This document shows, in pieces, positions 8,842 to 18,072 of a stretch of DNA of 64,000 nucleotides (its first letter is position 1; each line of letters starts with the position of its first letter). Both the position numbers and the translations under genes were made by a program. The notes beneath the pieces were generated by a model. The model ran no database searches. It saw only the letters and a list, made by a program, of their open reading frames with translations, and was not told where the DNA came from. Source of the DNA: Myxococcota bacterium. Lineage in GTDB: Bacteria > Myxococcota_A > UBA9160 > UBA4427. Location of the stretch: positions 62,001 through 126,000 of the forward strand of contig JAQWRT010000026.1 of NCBI GenBank assembly GCA_029243605.1. The letters are read 5' to 3'.

Positions 8842-10674
8842 ATGGCCACGCATCCCCCCGATGACGGTTTCCAGGCTCGGCCCGACGAGGTCCGCGACTT
8901 TCTGGCGGCGTTCTTCGAGGAACTGGCGCTCAGCGGCGTGCGCGAGGTCTGCGTTTCGCCGGGCTCGCGGTCGACCCCCCTGGCGGTGGCCGCCCAGGGT
9001 CACTCGGCGCTTCGCTGCCGCCCGATTCTCGATGAGCGCTCGGCGGGCTTCTTTGCCCTGGGGCTGGCACGCCAGAGCGGGCAGCCGGTGGTCCTGATCT
9101 GTACGTCGGGGACGGCGGCGGCCAATTATTGGCCGGCGGTGGTGGAGGCGCACACCGCCCGGGTTCCCCTGCTCCTGCTCACCGCCGATCGCCCCCCGGA
9201 GTTGCGCGATTGGGGTGCGGGCCAGACCATCGATCAGTTGGGCCTCTACGGTGCCTACGTGCGGCGGTTCGTCGAGGTGCCCGTCCCCACTGGCGGCGCC
9301 CGGGCTCGGGGGTACGCGCGCACCCTCGCCTGTCGGGCGGTGGCCGAAGCCCGGGGCCGGCCCGCCGGCCCGGTTCATCTCAATTGGCCCTTGCGCGAGC
9401 CCTTGGAGGCCGGCGATTCGCCGACAGCGACACTGACAGCGACACCGACACCGGAGACCGAGGCTGAGGCTTTGCGCGGTCGCTCTCCCCAGGCCTGGGC
9501 CACGGTTTCGCCGCCGAGCGGCGAGCCCTCCGCCGCCGAGCGCTTGGCTCTGCTCGAGATCGCCCGGAAAGGCGAGCGCGGACTCGTGATCTGCGGTCCC
9601 CTGCCGCCGGATGCCGAGACCAGCGCCGCCATCGCCGACCTAGCACGACTCCTGGGTTGGCCCCTTTGGGCGGATCCCCTCTCCCAGTTGCGTCGGGGGC
9701 CCCATGTCACCACGGCCCCGGTGCTGGCCCACGGCGACCTGCTTTTGCGCGACGCCGAATTCGCCGAGCGCTGGGCGCCGGACGTGATCCTGCGCCTGGG
9801 CGATGCTCCGGTGAGCAAGGCTCTGCGTCTGGCTCTCGAGGCTCGGCCGCCCGAGCACTGGATCCTGGTCGATCCCGATCGGGTCTGGCACGACCCCAGC
9901 CACCTGGCCTCCCGGGTCGTGGTGGCCGACCCGGGTTGCCTTTGTCGCGCCCTGGCCGAGGACTGGCGCGAGGCCGGGCTGGACGAGCGCCAGGGGGATT
10001 ACCGGGCGGGTTGGCTCGCCGCCGATGCCCGGGCCGCCGACGCCCTGGAGAATGCTTTGGCCCAGGAAACCGAACTCTACGAACCCGGGGCGGTGCGCGA
10101 CGTGGTGGGCGGGCTTGGGCCCGACGCCACGCTCTACGTTTCCAATAGCATGCCGATTCGCGATCTCGACGCCTTCATGCCCCTGGGCGCCCAGCCGCTG
10201 CGACTCCACGGCCATCGCGGTGCCAGCGGGATCGACGGCTTGGTCTCCGGGGCGGCCGGGGCCGCCGCCGCCGATGGCGGCCCGGTGGTTCTGCTTACCG
10301 GCGATCTCGCGCTGCTCCACGACGTGGGAGGGCTGCGACTCGCCCAGTCCCTGCCCCAGGGCTTGACCATCGTGGTCCTGAACAATGATGGCGGCGGAAT
10401 CTTCTCGTTCCTCCCGATCGCCCAGCGCGGCGAAGCCGTGGGCTTCGAGACTTTCTTTCGCACCCCCCACGGTCTCGACCTCGCGCATCTCGGCCCGCTT
10501 CACGACGCGGAGTTCACCCGAGTGCGCGACGCCGAGGAATTGCGCAAGATCCTGGCGCGCCCCTGGACGGGGCCGGGCCTGCGTTTGATCGAGGTGCCCG
10601 TGGACCGCGACGGGAACGTCAAGCGTTTCCGCGAACTCGCCGCCCTGGCGGCCTCGGCGGGGGGGGAAGCCTAG
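8842..10674 (+). CDS. menD: SEPHCHC synthase MenD (thiamine diphosphate enzyme)
   Basis: Joins isochorismate and 2-oxoglutarate to give 2-succinyl-5-enolpyruvyl-6-hydroxy-3-cyclohexene-1-carboxylate, using thiamine diphosphate and Mg2+. The 610-residue protein carries the diagnostic N-terminal CVSPGSRSTPLAVAA, the LDERSAGFFALGLA segment, CTSGTAAANYWPAVVEA and TADRPPELRDWGAGQTIDQ. The C-terminal ThDP-binding region holds GDLALLHDVGGL and NNDGGGIFSFLP. It is somewhat longer than E. coli MenD (556), mostly through a Thr/Pro/Glu-rich linker near residues 190-215. The ATG abuts the menF stop, and the menH GTG abuts its own stop. Confidence 0.96.
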   Translation: MATHPPDDGFQARPDEVRDFLAAFFEELALSGVREVCVSPGSRSTPLAVAAQGHSALRCRPILDERSAGFFALGLARQSGQPVVLICTSGTAAANYWPAVVEAHTARVPLLLLTADRPPELRDWGAGQTIDQLGLYGAYVRRFVEVPVPTGGARARGYARTLACRAVAEARGRPAGPVHLNWPLREPLEAGDSPTATLTATPTPETEAEALRGRSPQAWATVSPPSGEPSAAERLALLEIARKGERGLVICGPLPPDAETSAAIADLARLLGWPLWADPLSQLRRGPHVTTAPVLAHGDLLLRDAEFAERWAPDVILRLGDAPVSKALRLALEARPPEHWILVDPDRVWHDPSHLASRVVVADPGCLCRALAEDWREAGLDERQGDYRAGWLAADARAADALENALAQETELYEPGAVRDVVGGLGPDATLYVSNSMPIRDLDAFMPLGAQPLRLHGHRGASGIDGLVSGAAGAAAADGGPVVLLTGDLALLHDVGGLRLAQSLPQGLTIVVLNNDGGGIFSFLPIAQRGEAVGFETFFRTPHGLDLAHLGPLHDAEFTRVRDAEELRKILARPWTGPGLRLIEVPVDRDGNVKRFRELAALAASAGGEA

Positions 10675-11550
10675 GTGGAGCACGCGACGCCGGGGGACGC
10701 GGAGAGGGCGCGGATCTCCGCCGGGGAACTCTCCCTCGGCGTGGTCAGTCGCGGCGCGCCGGCCTCGCCCCCGGTGATCGTCCTGCACGGTTTTACCGGT
10801 TCGGCGGAAAGCATGGAGGGCGTTGCCCGGGCCCTGGCGTCGGATTGCCGAGTGCACGCCCTGGAATTGGTGGGGCATGGGGCCAGCGACGCCCCCGACG
10901 ATGTTGCGGCCTACGCCATGGATCGCTGCGCCGACCAGGTGGTGGCGGCGATGGATGCATTGGGGATTCGCCAGGGGCATTTCGTGGGCTACTCCATGGG
11001 CGCCCGCGCGGCCCTCTCCCTGGCGATCCGGGCTCCCCACCGGGTGGGCTCACTCGCCCTGATTGGCGTCTCCCCGGGCTTCGTCGACGAGTCCGAACGG
11101 TCCGAGCGAATCGCCGCCGACCGGAGCCTGGCCGAACAGATTCTCAGCGGGGGGATCGAGGCCTTCGTCGATCGCTGGATGGCGCTTCCGCTTTTTGCGA
11201 GCCAGGAACGTCTGGGCGCCGAGGCGCTCGCCCAGGCCAGAGCCCAGCGCCTGGCCGCGAACCCCGTGGGCCTGGCCAATAGCCTTCGTGGGATGGGGAC
11301 CGGGGCCATGCCGCCCCTGTGGCCCGTACTGCCCGAATTGGACCTGCCCGTTCTCCTGGTGGTTGGCCGGGAGGACGAGAAATTTTCTGCCCTGGCGAAC
11401 CGGCTACTCGGTTCCTTTCCCCAGGCCGAACTCCTCGAAATCGCCGAGGCGGGGCACGCCGCCCACCTCGAGCGTCCCCAGGCCTTCGAGGCCGGGTATC
11501 GACAATTTCTTCGCTCGGTGCTTCACGCTGGCGGTGAGACGAAGCTTTGA
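10675..11550 (+). CDS. menH: SHCHC synthase MenH (alpha/beta hydrolase)
   Basis: 291-residue alpha/beta-hydrolase expected to eliminate pyruvate from the MenD product to give 2-succinyl-6-hydroxy-2,4-cyclohexadiene-1-carboxylate. Motifs visible are VLHGFTGSAESM (oxyanion loop), the nucleophile Ser107 in GYSMGARAAL, an acid region around VVGREDEKF and the catalytic His in EAGHAAHLERP. All are as in MenH. The GTG start at 10675 immediately follows the menD stop. On sequence alone a general esterase could look similar; its place between menD and menB supports MenH. A gap of 99 bases to menB is the only real spacer in the operon. Confidence 0.9.
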   Translation: MEHATPGDAERARISAGELSLGVVSRGAPASPPVIVLHGFTGSAESMEGVARALASDCRVHALELVGHGASDAPDDVAAYAMDRCADQVVAAMDALGIRQGHFVGYSMGARAALSLAIRAPHRVGSLALIGVSPGFVDESERSERIAADRSLAEQILSGGIEAFVDRWMALPLFASQERLGAEALAQARAQRLAANPVGLANSLRGMGTGAMPPLWPVLPELDLPVLLVVGREDEKFSALANRLLGSFPQAELLEIAEAGHAAHLERPQAFEAGYRQFLRSVLHAGGETKL

Positions 11551-11649
11551 TTTTGAGTCCCGGGGACGGACCCCAGGCCCAGGCACTTTGATGCAATTCA
11601 ATTCCACCCCAAACGAGGCCCGGCCGACGCCGGGTGAGAAGAGGCTCCC

Positions 11650-12474
11650 ATGAGTACTGTCGACTGGAAGGTTATCCACGAATACGAGGACATCCGCTTT
11701 GAACAGAGCGGCGATGGCATCGCCCGGGTAACGATTTGTCGCCCGGAAAAACGCAATGCTTTCCGGCCCGAGACCACCGCTGAATTGATCGATGCCTTTA
11801 CCCGGGTCCGCGAGATGCCCGATATTGGCGTGGTGCTCTTCACCGGCGAGGGCGACGAGGCCTTTTGCTCCGGGGGCGACCAGAGCGTCCGCGGCGACGC
11901 GGGCTATGTCGGAGGCGACGGCGTGCCGCGCCTCAACGTTCTCGACCTGCAGAAACTGATTCGCTTCATGCCCAAGCCCGTGATCGCCCTGGTGGCCGGG
12001 TATGCCATCGGCGGAGGGCACGTGCTTCACCTGGTCTGCGACCTCACCCTCGCGGCGGAGAACGCGCGCTTCGGTCAGACCGGCCCCAAGGTGGGCAGCT
12101 TCGACGGCGGCATCGGGTCGTCGTATATGGCGCGCATCGTGGGTCAGAAGAAGGCCCGAGAGATCTGGTTTCTGTGTCGCCAATACGGGGCGCAGGAGGC
12201 CGAGGAGATGGGCCTAGTGAACGCGGTGGTGCCCGTAGCCGAACTCCAGGAAGCCGGAGTGGCTTGGGCCCGAGAGATTCTCGAGCACAGCCCCTTGGCG
12301 ATTCGGCTCATCAAGCGCTCGATGAACGCGGATTGCGACGGCCAGATCGGTCTCCAGGAGTTGGCCGGCGACGCCACCATGCTCTTCTACATGAACGAGG
12401 AAGCTCAGGAGGGTCGCAACGCCTTCAATGAAAAGCGCAAGCCGGATTTCTCGCGCTTTCCCTGGCGGCCATGA
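11650..12474 (+). CDS. menB: 1,4-dihydroxy-2-naphthoyl-CoA synthase MenB
   Basis: 274-residue crotonase-fold enzyme that cyclises O-succinylbenzoyl-CoA to 1,4-dihydroxy-2-naphthoyl-CoA. MenB hallmarks are [33 protein letters not shown] (the oxyanion/CSGGDQ loop), [20 protein letters not shown] and the closing [15 protein letters not shown] tail, which is nearly diagnostic of MenB. The ATG at 11650 is preceded by GAGAAGAGG. The last four bases overlap the menA start (ATGA), indicating coupling. Its position after menH differs from the E. coli order but is common in other phyla. Confidence 0.97.
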   Translation: MSTVDWKVIHEYEDIRFEQSGDGIARVTICRPEKRNAFRPETTAELIDAFTRVREMPDIGVVLFTGEGDEAFCSGGDQSVRGDAGYVGGDGVPRLNVLDLQKLIRFMPKPVIALVAGYAIGGGHVLHLVCDLTLAAENARFGQTGPKVGSFDGGIGSSYMARIVGQKKAREIWFLCRQYGAQEAEEMGLVNAVVPVAELQEAGVAWAREILEHSPLAIRLIKRSMNADCDGQIGLQELAGDATMLFYMNEEAQEGRNAFNEKRKPDFSRFPWRP

Positions 12475-13397
12475 GTTCCGAGGATGAATCCGTCGCCGCT
12501 GGCCCCGGCGAGCCCCGCCCGGCGGGTTGGCGGGTCTGGTGGATCGCCGCGCGCCCGCGGACCCTTCCGGTTGCGGTGGGCCCGGTGATGGTGGGCACTG
12601 CGGTGGCGGCGGGCCGGGGCGAGTCGCACTGGCCGGCGGCCCTGGCGGCCCTGGTTGGGGCGTTGCTCCTGCAGATCGCATCGAACCTGGCGAACGACCT
12701 TTTCGATTTTGAAAAGGGCGCCGACGGCGACGATCGGATCGGCCCGGCCCGGGCCGCCCAGTCGGGCTGGCTCACGGTTGCCCAATTGCGCGCGGGGGTG
12801 GCCGTGGTTCTGGCCGGGGCGGTGGGCGTCGGTCTCTATCTGACCTGGCTCGCGGGTTGGCCCGTGGTGGTGGCGGGTGGGGTCTCCATGATCGCGGCCC
12901 TGGCGTATACCGGCGGGCCCTGGCCCTTCGGCTACAAGGGGTGGGGGGACGCCGCGGTCTTTCTCTTCTTCGGCGTGGTCGCCGTGGTGGGGACCGATTA
13001 TGTCCAGGCCCTGAACTTCTCTCGGGAGGCCTTCCTCGCGTGTTTGCCCGTGGGTGCTCTGGCCACCGCGATTCTCGTGGTGAACAACGTGCGCGATATC
13101 GACAGCGATCGGCGGGTGGGCAAGCTCACTCTGGCGGTGCGCTTGGGTCGCCGGGGGGGCGTCGCCGAATACGCGGGGCTGCTGGTTCTGGCCTACGCCA
13201 CCTTGCCTCTCTTTATTCTGGTCGCCGACCGTTCCGCCTGGGTGCTGCTCCCGCTCTTGACCCTGCCGCGGGCGCTCTCGCTCTACCGAACCGTCGGGAG
13301 GGAAGTTTTGGGGCCGCCCCTGAACGCGGCCCTGGCGGGAACCGCTCAACTCGGCTTCCTGTTCAGTCTGCTCCTGGCGGCGGGCTGGCTCTTGTGA
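12471..13397 (+). CDS. menA: 1,4-dihydroxy-2-naphthoate polyprenyltransferase MenA
   Basis: 308-residue integral membrane prenyltransferase of the UbiA superfamily that attaches the isoprenoid tail to dihydroxynaphthoate, giving demethylmenaquinone. The first Asp-rich motif is [15 protein letters not shown] near residues 75-90, the second is [10 protein letters not shown] near 205-215, and there are about eight hydrophobic helices. N-terminal [20 protein letters not shown] is typical of MenA. The ATG overlaps the menB stop and its own stop overlaps the menC GTG (GTGA), so it is embedded in the operon. The lipid tail length cannot be inferred. Confidence 0.95.
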   Translation: MSSEDESVAAGPGEPRPAGWRVWWIAARPRTLPVAVGPVMVGTAVAAGRGESHWPAALAALVGALLLQIASNLANDLFDFEKGADGDDRIGPARAAQSGWLTVAQLRAGVAVVLAGAVGVGLYLTWLAGWPVVVAGGVSMIAALAYTGGPWPFGYKGWGDAAVFLFFGVVAVVGTDYVQALNFSREAFLACLPVGALATAILVVNNVRDIDSDRRVGKLTLAVRLGRRGGVAEYAGLLVLAYATLPLFILVADRSAWVLLPLLTLPRALSLYRTVGREVLGPPLNAALAGTAQLGFLFSLLLAAGWLL

Positions 13398-14557
13398 AGA
13401 TTAGGCGCGTTCGTCTCTCTCCTTACCGCCTCCCCCTGGTCTCCCCGTTGCAGACGGCCCATGGCCTTCTCCACGAGCGGAGGGGTTGGCTGCTCGAACT
13501 CGAGGACGATGCCGGGGCGGTGGGTCGTGGGGACGCCTGTCCCTTCCCCGGGCTGCCCCTGGCCGGTGGCCAGGCCGGGCGCGGGTTCGGAATGGAGAGT
13601 TGGGCCCGTTCGGGCGACTGCCTTCGCGGGTGGGCTCCCCGGCTTTTGGGGGAAAGCGCGGCTTCCCGGGCCGGGCTGCTCGGAGAATGGGACGCTTCGC
13701 TCCCCGACGCGCCCGCCGGGCGCTTCGCCGTGGAGTCGGCCCTGCTCGAACTCGCAGCCCTCACGGCCTCGTGTTCCGTGGCCAAGCTCCTCGCCGACCA
13801 GGACGGGGGTCGGCCTCGGGCCGCGGTGCCCGTGAGCGCCCTGATCGGCGCCTCTGCGGAATCCGAGATCCGCGCCGAGGTCCGGGAGTTGCGCCCGGCG
13901 GGCTTCTCCACATTTAAACTCAAGGTGGGCGCGAAGAGCGTGGCCGAGGATCGGCGAAGGGTGACGGCCCTGCGCGAGGCCCTCGGTCCGGAGCCTCGGA
14001 TTCGTCTCGATGCCAATGGCGCCTGGAGCCGGGAGCAAGCGCGTTCGCTCTGGCCGGATCTCGCGCCCCTGGGCGTCGAACTCGTCGAGCAGCCCGTGGC
14101 CGCCGACGATCTCCCCGGGCTCGCTGAATTGTCCCGCGCCGGCGGCGCGCGGGTTGCGGCGGATGAAGCCCTGGCCGAGCCCGGCGGTCCGGCGGAGGTC
14201 TTGGCCGCCCGGGCGGCGGATTGTCTGGTTCTCAAACCGGCGGCGCTCGGGGGCCTGACCTCGGCTCTGACCCTGGCCCAGCGCGCCCGGCGCGCCGGGA
14301 TCGATTGCTTCGTGACCCACATGATGGATTCGGCCTTCGGGGTGGCGGCGGCCGCACACCTGGCTGCGGCGCTCCCGGCCGGGGGTCCCCACCACGGTCT
14401 GGCGAGCGCGGGCCTCTTCGCCTTCGATCTCGCTCCGCCGCCTCGGATCGAGGGGGGGCGACTCGAACTCGCCGCCGGGCCGGGTTGGGGGATCGAACTC
14501 GACGCCGCTGGGATGGCTCGCGCCCGTCTGGCCGAGGCGATGGAGTTCGGGGCATGA
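13394..14557 (+). CDS. menC: O-succinylbenzoate synthase MenC
   Basis: 387-residue enolase-superfamily dehydratase that makes O-succinylbenzoate from the MenH product. Enolase-fold features seen are the KLKVGAKSVAEDRRRV lysine segment, DANGAWSREQA, the EQPV strand, the ADEALAEPGG acid, and LKPAALGGL followed by a late THMMDSAFGVAAA. The open frame extends upstream through menA, but family sequence begins at [14 protein letters not shown]. The GTG at 13394 overlaps the menA stop by four bases and is therefore preferred. Its stop in turn overlaps the menE ATG (ATGA). Muconate-cycloisomerase-like relatives exist, but operon context makes MenC clear. Confidence 0.94.
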   Translation: MKIRRVRLSPYRLPLVSPLQTAHGLLHERRGWLLELEDDAGAVGRGDACPFPGLPLAGGQAGRGFGMESWARSGDCLRGWAPRLLGESAASRAGLLGEWDASLPDAPAGRFAVESALLELAALTASCSVAKLLADQDGGRPRAAVPVSALIGASAESEIRAEVRELRPAGFSTFKLKVGAKSVAEDRRRVTALREALGPEPRIRLDANGAWSREQARSLWPDLAPLGVELVEQPVAADDLPGLAELSRAGGARVAADEALAEPGGPAEVLAARAADCLVLKPAALGGLTSALTLAQRARRAGIDCFVTHMMDSAFGVAAAAHLAAALPAGGPHHGLASAGLFAFDLAPPPRIEGGRLELAAGPGWGIELDAAGMARARLAEAMEFGA

Positions 14558-16086
14558 TGTCGGCCAACGAGACCGTTTCCTGGCTTGCCGAGCGCGCCGC
14601 CCGGGATCCCGCACGGGTGGCCCTACGGTTCGGGTCCTCCTCGGTGCGCTACGACGAACTCCACCGGGAAGCGCGCGCCCTGGGGTCGGATCTGGCCCGG
14701 CTGGACATCGGCCCGGGCGACGTGGTGGCGACGCGGATCGATAACGGCGAGGCGTTTCCGCGCCTGCTCTGGGCCCTGGCCGAGAGGGGGGCGGTGCTCC
14801 TCCCGCTGAACCTCCGACTTCGATCCGAGGAGGCCGCCTATATCGTCGCCGACGCCGGCGCCTGTCTGCTCGTGGACGCCGGGGGCGAGGCCGGGGAGGG
14901 GGCCGCCCAGGTGGCCGCGCGCGCCGGGCATCTGCCCCGGGCGCGGATGCGCGACCTTCGTCTCGAGGCGCTGCCCCCGGCCGGCGATTTTCGGCGCCCG
15001 GGGCCGCGAGCCCGGGACGAAGCCCAGGGCGCGTTGGCCCTGATCTATACGTCGGGGACCACGGGAAGGCCCAAGGGCGCGATCCTCACCCCCGCCGCCT
15101 TTCGCGCCAGCGCCCGGGCCTCGGCATCCCTGCTCGGCACCGGCCCGGACGATTGTTGGCTCGCGTGCATGCCGCTCTTTCATGTCGGGGGGCTCTCGAT
15201 CCTCCTGCGCGCGGCGCTCGCGGGCTCTTCGGTGGAGGTCCAGCAGGGCTTCGACGCCGGGGCGGTCGCGGCTGCCCTCGAGAGCGGGACGGTGACCGGG
15301 GTTTCCCTGGTGGCCACCATGTTGCGACGTCTGCTCGAGGCCCGGGGCGAGCGGCCAGCCCCGGAAACTCTGCGCTGGCTTCTCCTCGGCGGCGGGCCGG
15401 CCCCGGCCGAACTGCTCGAGCGGGCGCATGCCCTGGGCTATCCCCTGGCCCCCACCTACGGGCTGACCGAGGCGGCCTCCCAGGTCGCGACCCGGCTTCC
15501 CGAGGATACGGCGCCGCCCCTGGGTGAGCGTCTCCAGCCGCTTCCGGGGACGGAGATCAAGATCGCGGGCGCCGCCGGCGAGCGCCTGCCGGCGGGTCGA
15601 GCGGGGGAGATCTGGGTTCGGGGCGAGACCCTGATGCTCGGCTATCTCGGCCAACCCGAGGCGACGGCCCGGGCTCTGGAGGGCGGCTGGCTCCACACCG
15701 GAGATCTGGGAACTCTCGACGCCCAGGGCGGGTTGGCGGTTCTCGACCGACGAGACGACCTGATCGTTTCCGGGGGCGAGAATATCTACCCGGCAGAAGT
15801 CGAGGCGGTGCTGGCCGAGCACCCCGGTGTTCTCGAAGCGGCGGTGGTGGCCGAGCCCGACCCCGAATACGGTGCGCGGCCGGTGGCGTGGTGGGTGGCT
15901 CGGGAGCCCGGCGGCGAGATCGACGATCTCGCCGAGTATTGCCGGGCCCGGCTCGCCGGGTACAAGGTGCCCCGACGTTTCGTGGCGATCCATGCGCTGC
16001 CCCGCAACGCGGCAGGGAAGGTGCTTCGCCGGGAATTGCGCGGGCGGTCTTCGGGGGAGAACGGTGGCTCGGAGGCCCCGGGTTAG
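14554..16086 (+). CDS. menE: O-succinylbenzoate-CoA ligase MenE
   Basis: 510-residue acyl-adenylating enzyme that activates O-succinylbenzoate with ATP and CoA for MenB. ANL-family motifs are LIYTSGTTGRPKGAIL (P-loop, about residue 165), PTYGLTEAASQVATR, GWLHTGDLGTLDAQGG, RRDDLIVSGGENIYPAEVE and the C-terminal lysine in NAAGKVLRRELRG. The open frame runs back to 14221, but the ATG at 14554 overlaps the menC stop and starts the typical N-terminus. It closes the operon; the next gene is on the opposite strand. No DHNA-CoA thioesterase or MenG/UbiE methyltransferase follows. Confidence 0.95.
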   Translation: MMSANETVSWLAERAARDPARVALRFGSSSVRYDELHREARALGSDLARLDIGPGDVVATRIDNGEAFPRLLWALAERGAVLLPLNLRLRSEEAAYIVADAGACLLVDAGGEAGEGAAQVAARAGHLPRARMRDLRLEALPPAGDFRRPGPRARDEAQGALALIYTSGTTGRPKGAILTPAAFRASARASASLLGTGPDDCWLACMPLFHVGGLSILLRAALAGSSVEVQQGFDAGAVAAALESGTVTGVSLVATMLRRLLEARGERPAPETLRWLLLGGGPAPAELLERAHALGYPLAPTYGLTEAASQVATRLPEDTAPPLGERLQPLPGTEIKIAGAAGERLPAGRAGEIWVRGETLMLGYLGQPEATARALEGGWLHTGDLGTLDAQGGLAVLDRRDDLIVSGGENIYPAEVEAVLAEHPGVLEAAVVAEPDPEYGARPVAWWVAREPGGEIDDLAEYCRARLAGYKVPRRFVAIHALPRNAAGKVLRRELRGRSSGENGGSEAPG

Positions 16087-16087
16087 G

Positions 16088-16107
16088 GGGCCTGGAGGAA
16101 TAGGCCC
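16088..16107. terminator. Weak stem-loop between convergent menE and LLM gene
   Basis: GGGCCT (16088-16093) pairs with AGGCCC (16102-16107) around an eight-base loop in the 25-base gap between two convergent stops. There is no T-run, and a six-pair stem is expected often by chance in DNA this rich in G and C, so this is only a possible terminator. Confidence 0.25.
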
Positions 16108-16111
16108 GGGG

Positions 16112-17125
16112 TCAGGAGGCCTTGAGGTCGGCGACCACGTCGGCCCATTGGGTCGGGTCCGGGGCGCGATTGTGCGTGAGACTCACGCCGTCCGCGATGC
16201 CCTCGAGTCGGGCCTTCAGTTTGCCGGCGATCTCCTTGCGCGGCCCCACCACGGCGATGGCTTCGAGAATTTCGTCGCTGATCAGCGCGCTCATATCATC
16301 CCAGCGGCCGCGCTTGGACATCTGGTTGAGTTCCACGTGAACTTCCCCCCAGCCGTGGGCTTCCAGGGTGGGCAGGTAGGCGGGGGTGGATCCGTAGAAG
16401 GCCAACTGCTTGCGGGCGGCGTCCTTGACCCTTTCGAATTCCTCTTCCTCGTCGGCGGTGACGACCAGGGTGGCGCAGAGGATTTCGAGGTCGTCGATCT
16501 TGCGTCCGCTCTTGTCGAGCCCCCTTTGCAGGGCGGGAAGGGTATTGGTGAGCAGGGAGTGCCGGCTATTGAAGGGGTGGGCGATGAAGCCATCGGCGAC
16601 TTCGCCGGCGATCTCGGTCATCAGCGGCCCGAACCCGCCGGTGAGGATCGGCGGCGGTCCGAAGGGATTCGGACCGGGGTTGAAGGCAGGAATCATCAGG
16701 GTGTGGCGGTAGAACTCGCCGCGAAAATCGAGCTCGGCCTTGCCCTCCCAACAATCGAAGATCGCCTTGATGGCCAGGACAATCTCGCGCATGCGCGCGG
16801 CGGGCTTCGACCAGGGCATGCTGAAGCGGTGCATGATGTGGGGGCGGACCTGGGAGCCGAGGCCCAGGAAAAAACGACCTCCGGTGATGTTCTGGGTGCC
16901 GTAGGCGAGGTTCGCGAGGTTCATGGGGTTGCGAGCGAACGCGATGGCGATGGCCGTCCCCAGGCGCAGGTTCTTCGTGTGTTCCGAAGCCACCGCCAGG
17001 GGCAGAAAGGGGTCGTGCTTGGCCTCGAAGCTGAACGCGCCGTCGTAGCCGATTTCCTCGAGATGCGGGTAGAGGGTGCGGGCGTCTCGGGGATCTTCGA
17101 GGGGGGCGGTGGTGTAGACCTGCAT
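16112..17125 (-). CDS. LLM-class F420-dependent oxidoreductase (second copy)
   Basis: 337-residue luciferase-like oxidoreductase, probably F420-dependent. Features include YPHLEEIGYDGAFSFEAKHD, LRLGTAIAIAFARNPMNLA, TGGRFFLGLGSQVRPHI and GFGPLMTEIAGEVADGFIAH, the pattern of the TIGR03617-like LLM group. The ATG at 17125 is chosen over the upstream GTG at 17143 because GGAGA lies about seven bases before it, inside the longer alternative. It converges on menE and is divergent from nothing obvious: 189 bases separate it from the C26 peptidase on the same strand. The substrate is unknown. Confidence 0.85.
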   Translation of the reverse strand: MQVYTTAPLEDPRDARTLYPHLEEIGYDGAFSFEAKHDPFLPLAVASEHTKNLRLGTAIAIAFARNPMNLANLAYGTQNITGGRFFLGLGSQVRPHIMHRFSMPWSKPAARMREIVLAIKAIFDCWEGKAELDFRGEFYRHTLMIPAFNPGPNPFGPPPILTGGFGPLMTEIAGEVADGFIAHPFNSRHSLLTNTLPALQRGLDKSGRKIDDLEILCATLVVTADEEEEFERVKDAARKQLAFYGSTPAYLPTLEAHGWGEVHVELNQMSKRGRWDDMSALISDEILEAIAVVGPRKEIAGKLKARLEGIADGVSLTHNRAPDPTQWADVVADLKAS

Positions 17126-17314
17126 GGACGTTCTCCGTGACACTGAATCGGGGGCGGGCTTCGCGGGATTGCGCGGGGCCTTGGCCAGTGGCTCCCGGAA
17201 GGGCGCGGGAGGGGGAAGGCGCGCATTCTAGCGGCTTCCTTCGGCCTTGCCTCTTTGCCGAACAGGTGTACGCCTTTGTCGTTTCTTCGTTGAACCCGGG
17301 CGGATTCAGCGGGT

Positions 17315-18016
17315 TCAGGGCGCGCGGCACGCACCGACCCAGGCGGCGAGAAACGCGTCGCCGGCGGGCCCCGACAATTTTTCCGGGTGCCACTGGACGC
17401 CGATTTCCAGCGTCGGCCCGCGACTCTCGATGGCTTCGATGACGCCATCCTCGGCCCGGGCGCAGGGGCGCATGCCCGGGCCCACCGCGGCGATGCACTG
17501 GTGGTGAAGGCTGTTGACGTCGGTCCGCCGAGTGCCGAGAAGCTCGGCCAGACGCGAGTCGTCGTCGATCTCGATGGCGTGGCGCCCGAGAGGCTCGGGC
17601 AGTTGGTGCTCGCTGGCGGAGGGCAGATCCAGGGGAATATGGTGGTGGAGATCGCCTCCCGCCTCCAGGGCCATCAACTGGGCGCCGTAGCAGATCCCGA
17701 GAATGGGCAGCCCGCGCTGGCGCGCGGCGGCGAGCAGGGCGCGGTCGAAAGCCACCAAGTCGGGGGAGGCGAGATCGAAGGGAATTTCGGCGGGGTAGGG
17801 GCGGTGGGGCTCAAAATCGTCCCCCCCTGGAAGCACCAGGGCGTCGATGGCCGCCACCGCGCGTTCGGGGTGGGCTCCGGGCGGCAGCAGCAGGGGGTCG
17901 GCCCCGGCGGTGGCGAGGGCATCGCCGTACCGGCGGTCGAGGTAGACGTAGTCCCGGCCCTCGCGCCAGCGGCCGCGGTGGTCGAGGCAGGTTGAGATTC
18001 CGACGGTAAAAGCCAT
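17315..18016 (-). CDS. Peptidase C26 / gamma-glutamyl-GABA hydrolase-like amidotransferase
   Basis: 233-residue class I glutaminase-like hydrolase of family C26, related to PuuD. The nucleophile is Cys109 in ILGICYGAQLMA; GVQWHPEKLSG supplies the His/Glu pair, and ALVLPGGDDFEP precedes the catalytic domain as usual. The ATG at 18016 (MAFTVGIS) is preferred over the longer open frame to 18073 because the beta-strand typical of the family starts there. It is divergent from the SDR gene with only 56 bases between starts. No polyamine genes are adjacent, so the gamma-glutamyl substrate is not known. Confidence 0.85.
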   Translation of the reverse strand: MAFTVGISTCLDHRGRWREGRDYVYLDRRYGDALATAGADPLLLPPGAHPERAVAAIDALVLPGGDDFEPHRPYPAEIPFDLASPDLVAFDRALLAAARQRGLPILGICYGAQLMALEAGGDLHHHIPLDLPSASEHQLPEPLGRHAIEIDDDSRLAELLGTRRTDVNSLHHQCIAAVGPGMRPCARAEDGVIEAIESRGPTLEIGVQWHPEKLSGPAGDAFLAAWVGACRAP

Positions 18017-18072
18017 GTCCCGAGTATAGGCGGGTGGCCCCGCGCCGCGGTTCTGGCATTCTCTTGCAGCCA

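Noticed and set aside
7942-11040. Two long minus-strand frames (478 and 466 codons) across menF and menD
   Set aside because: They are shadows of well-conserved men genes on the plus strand; composition is skewed and no motif is seen.
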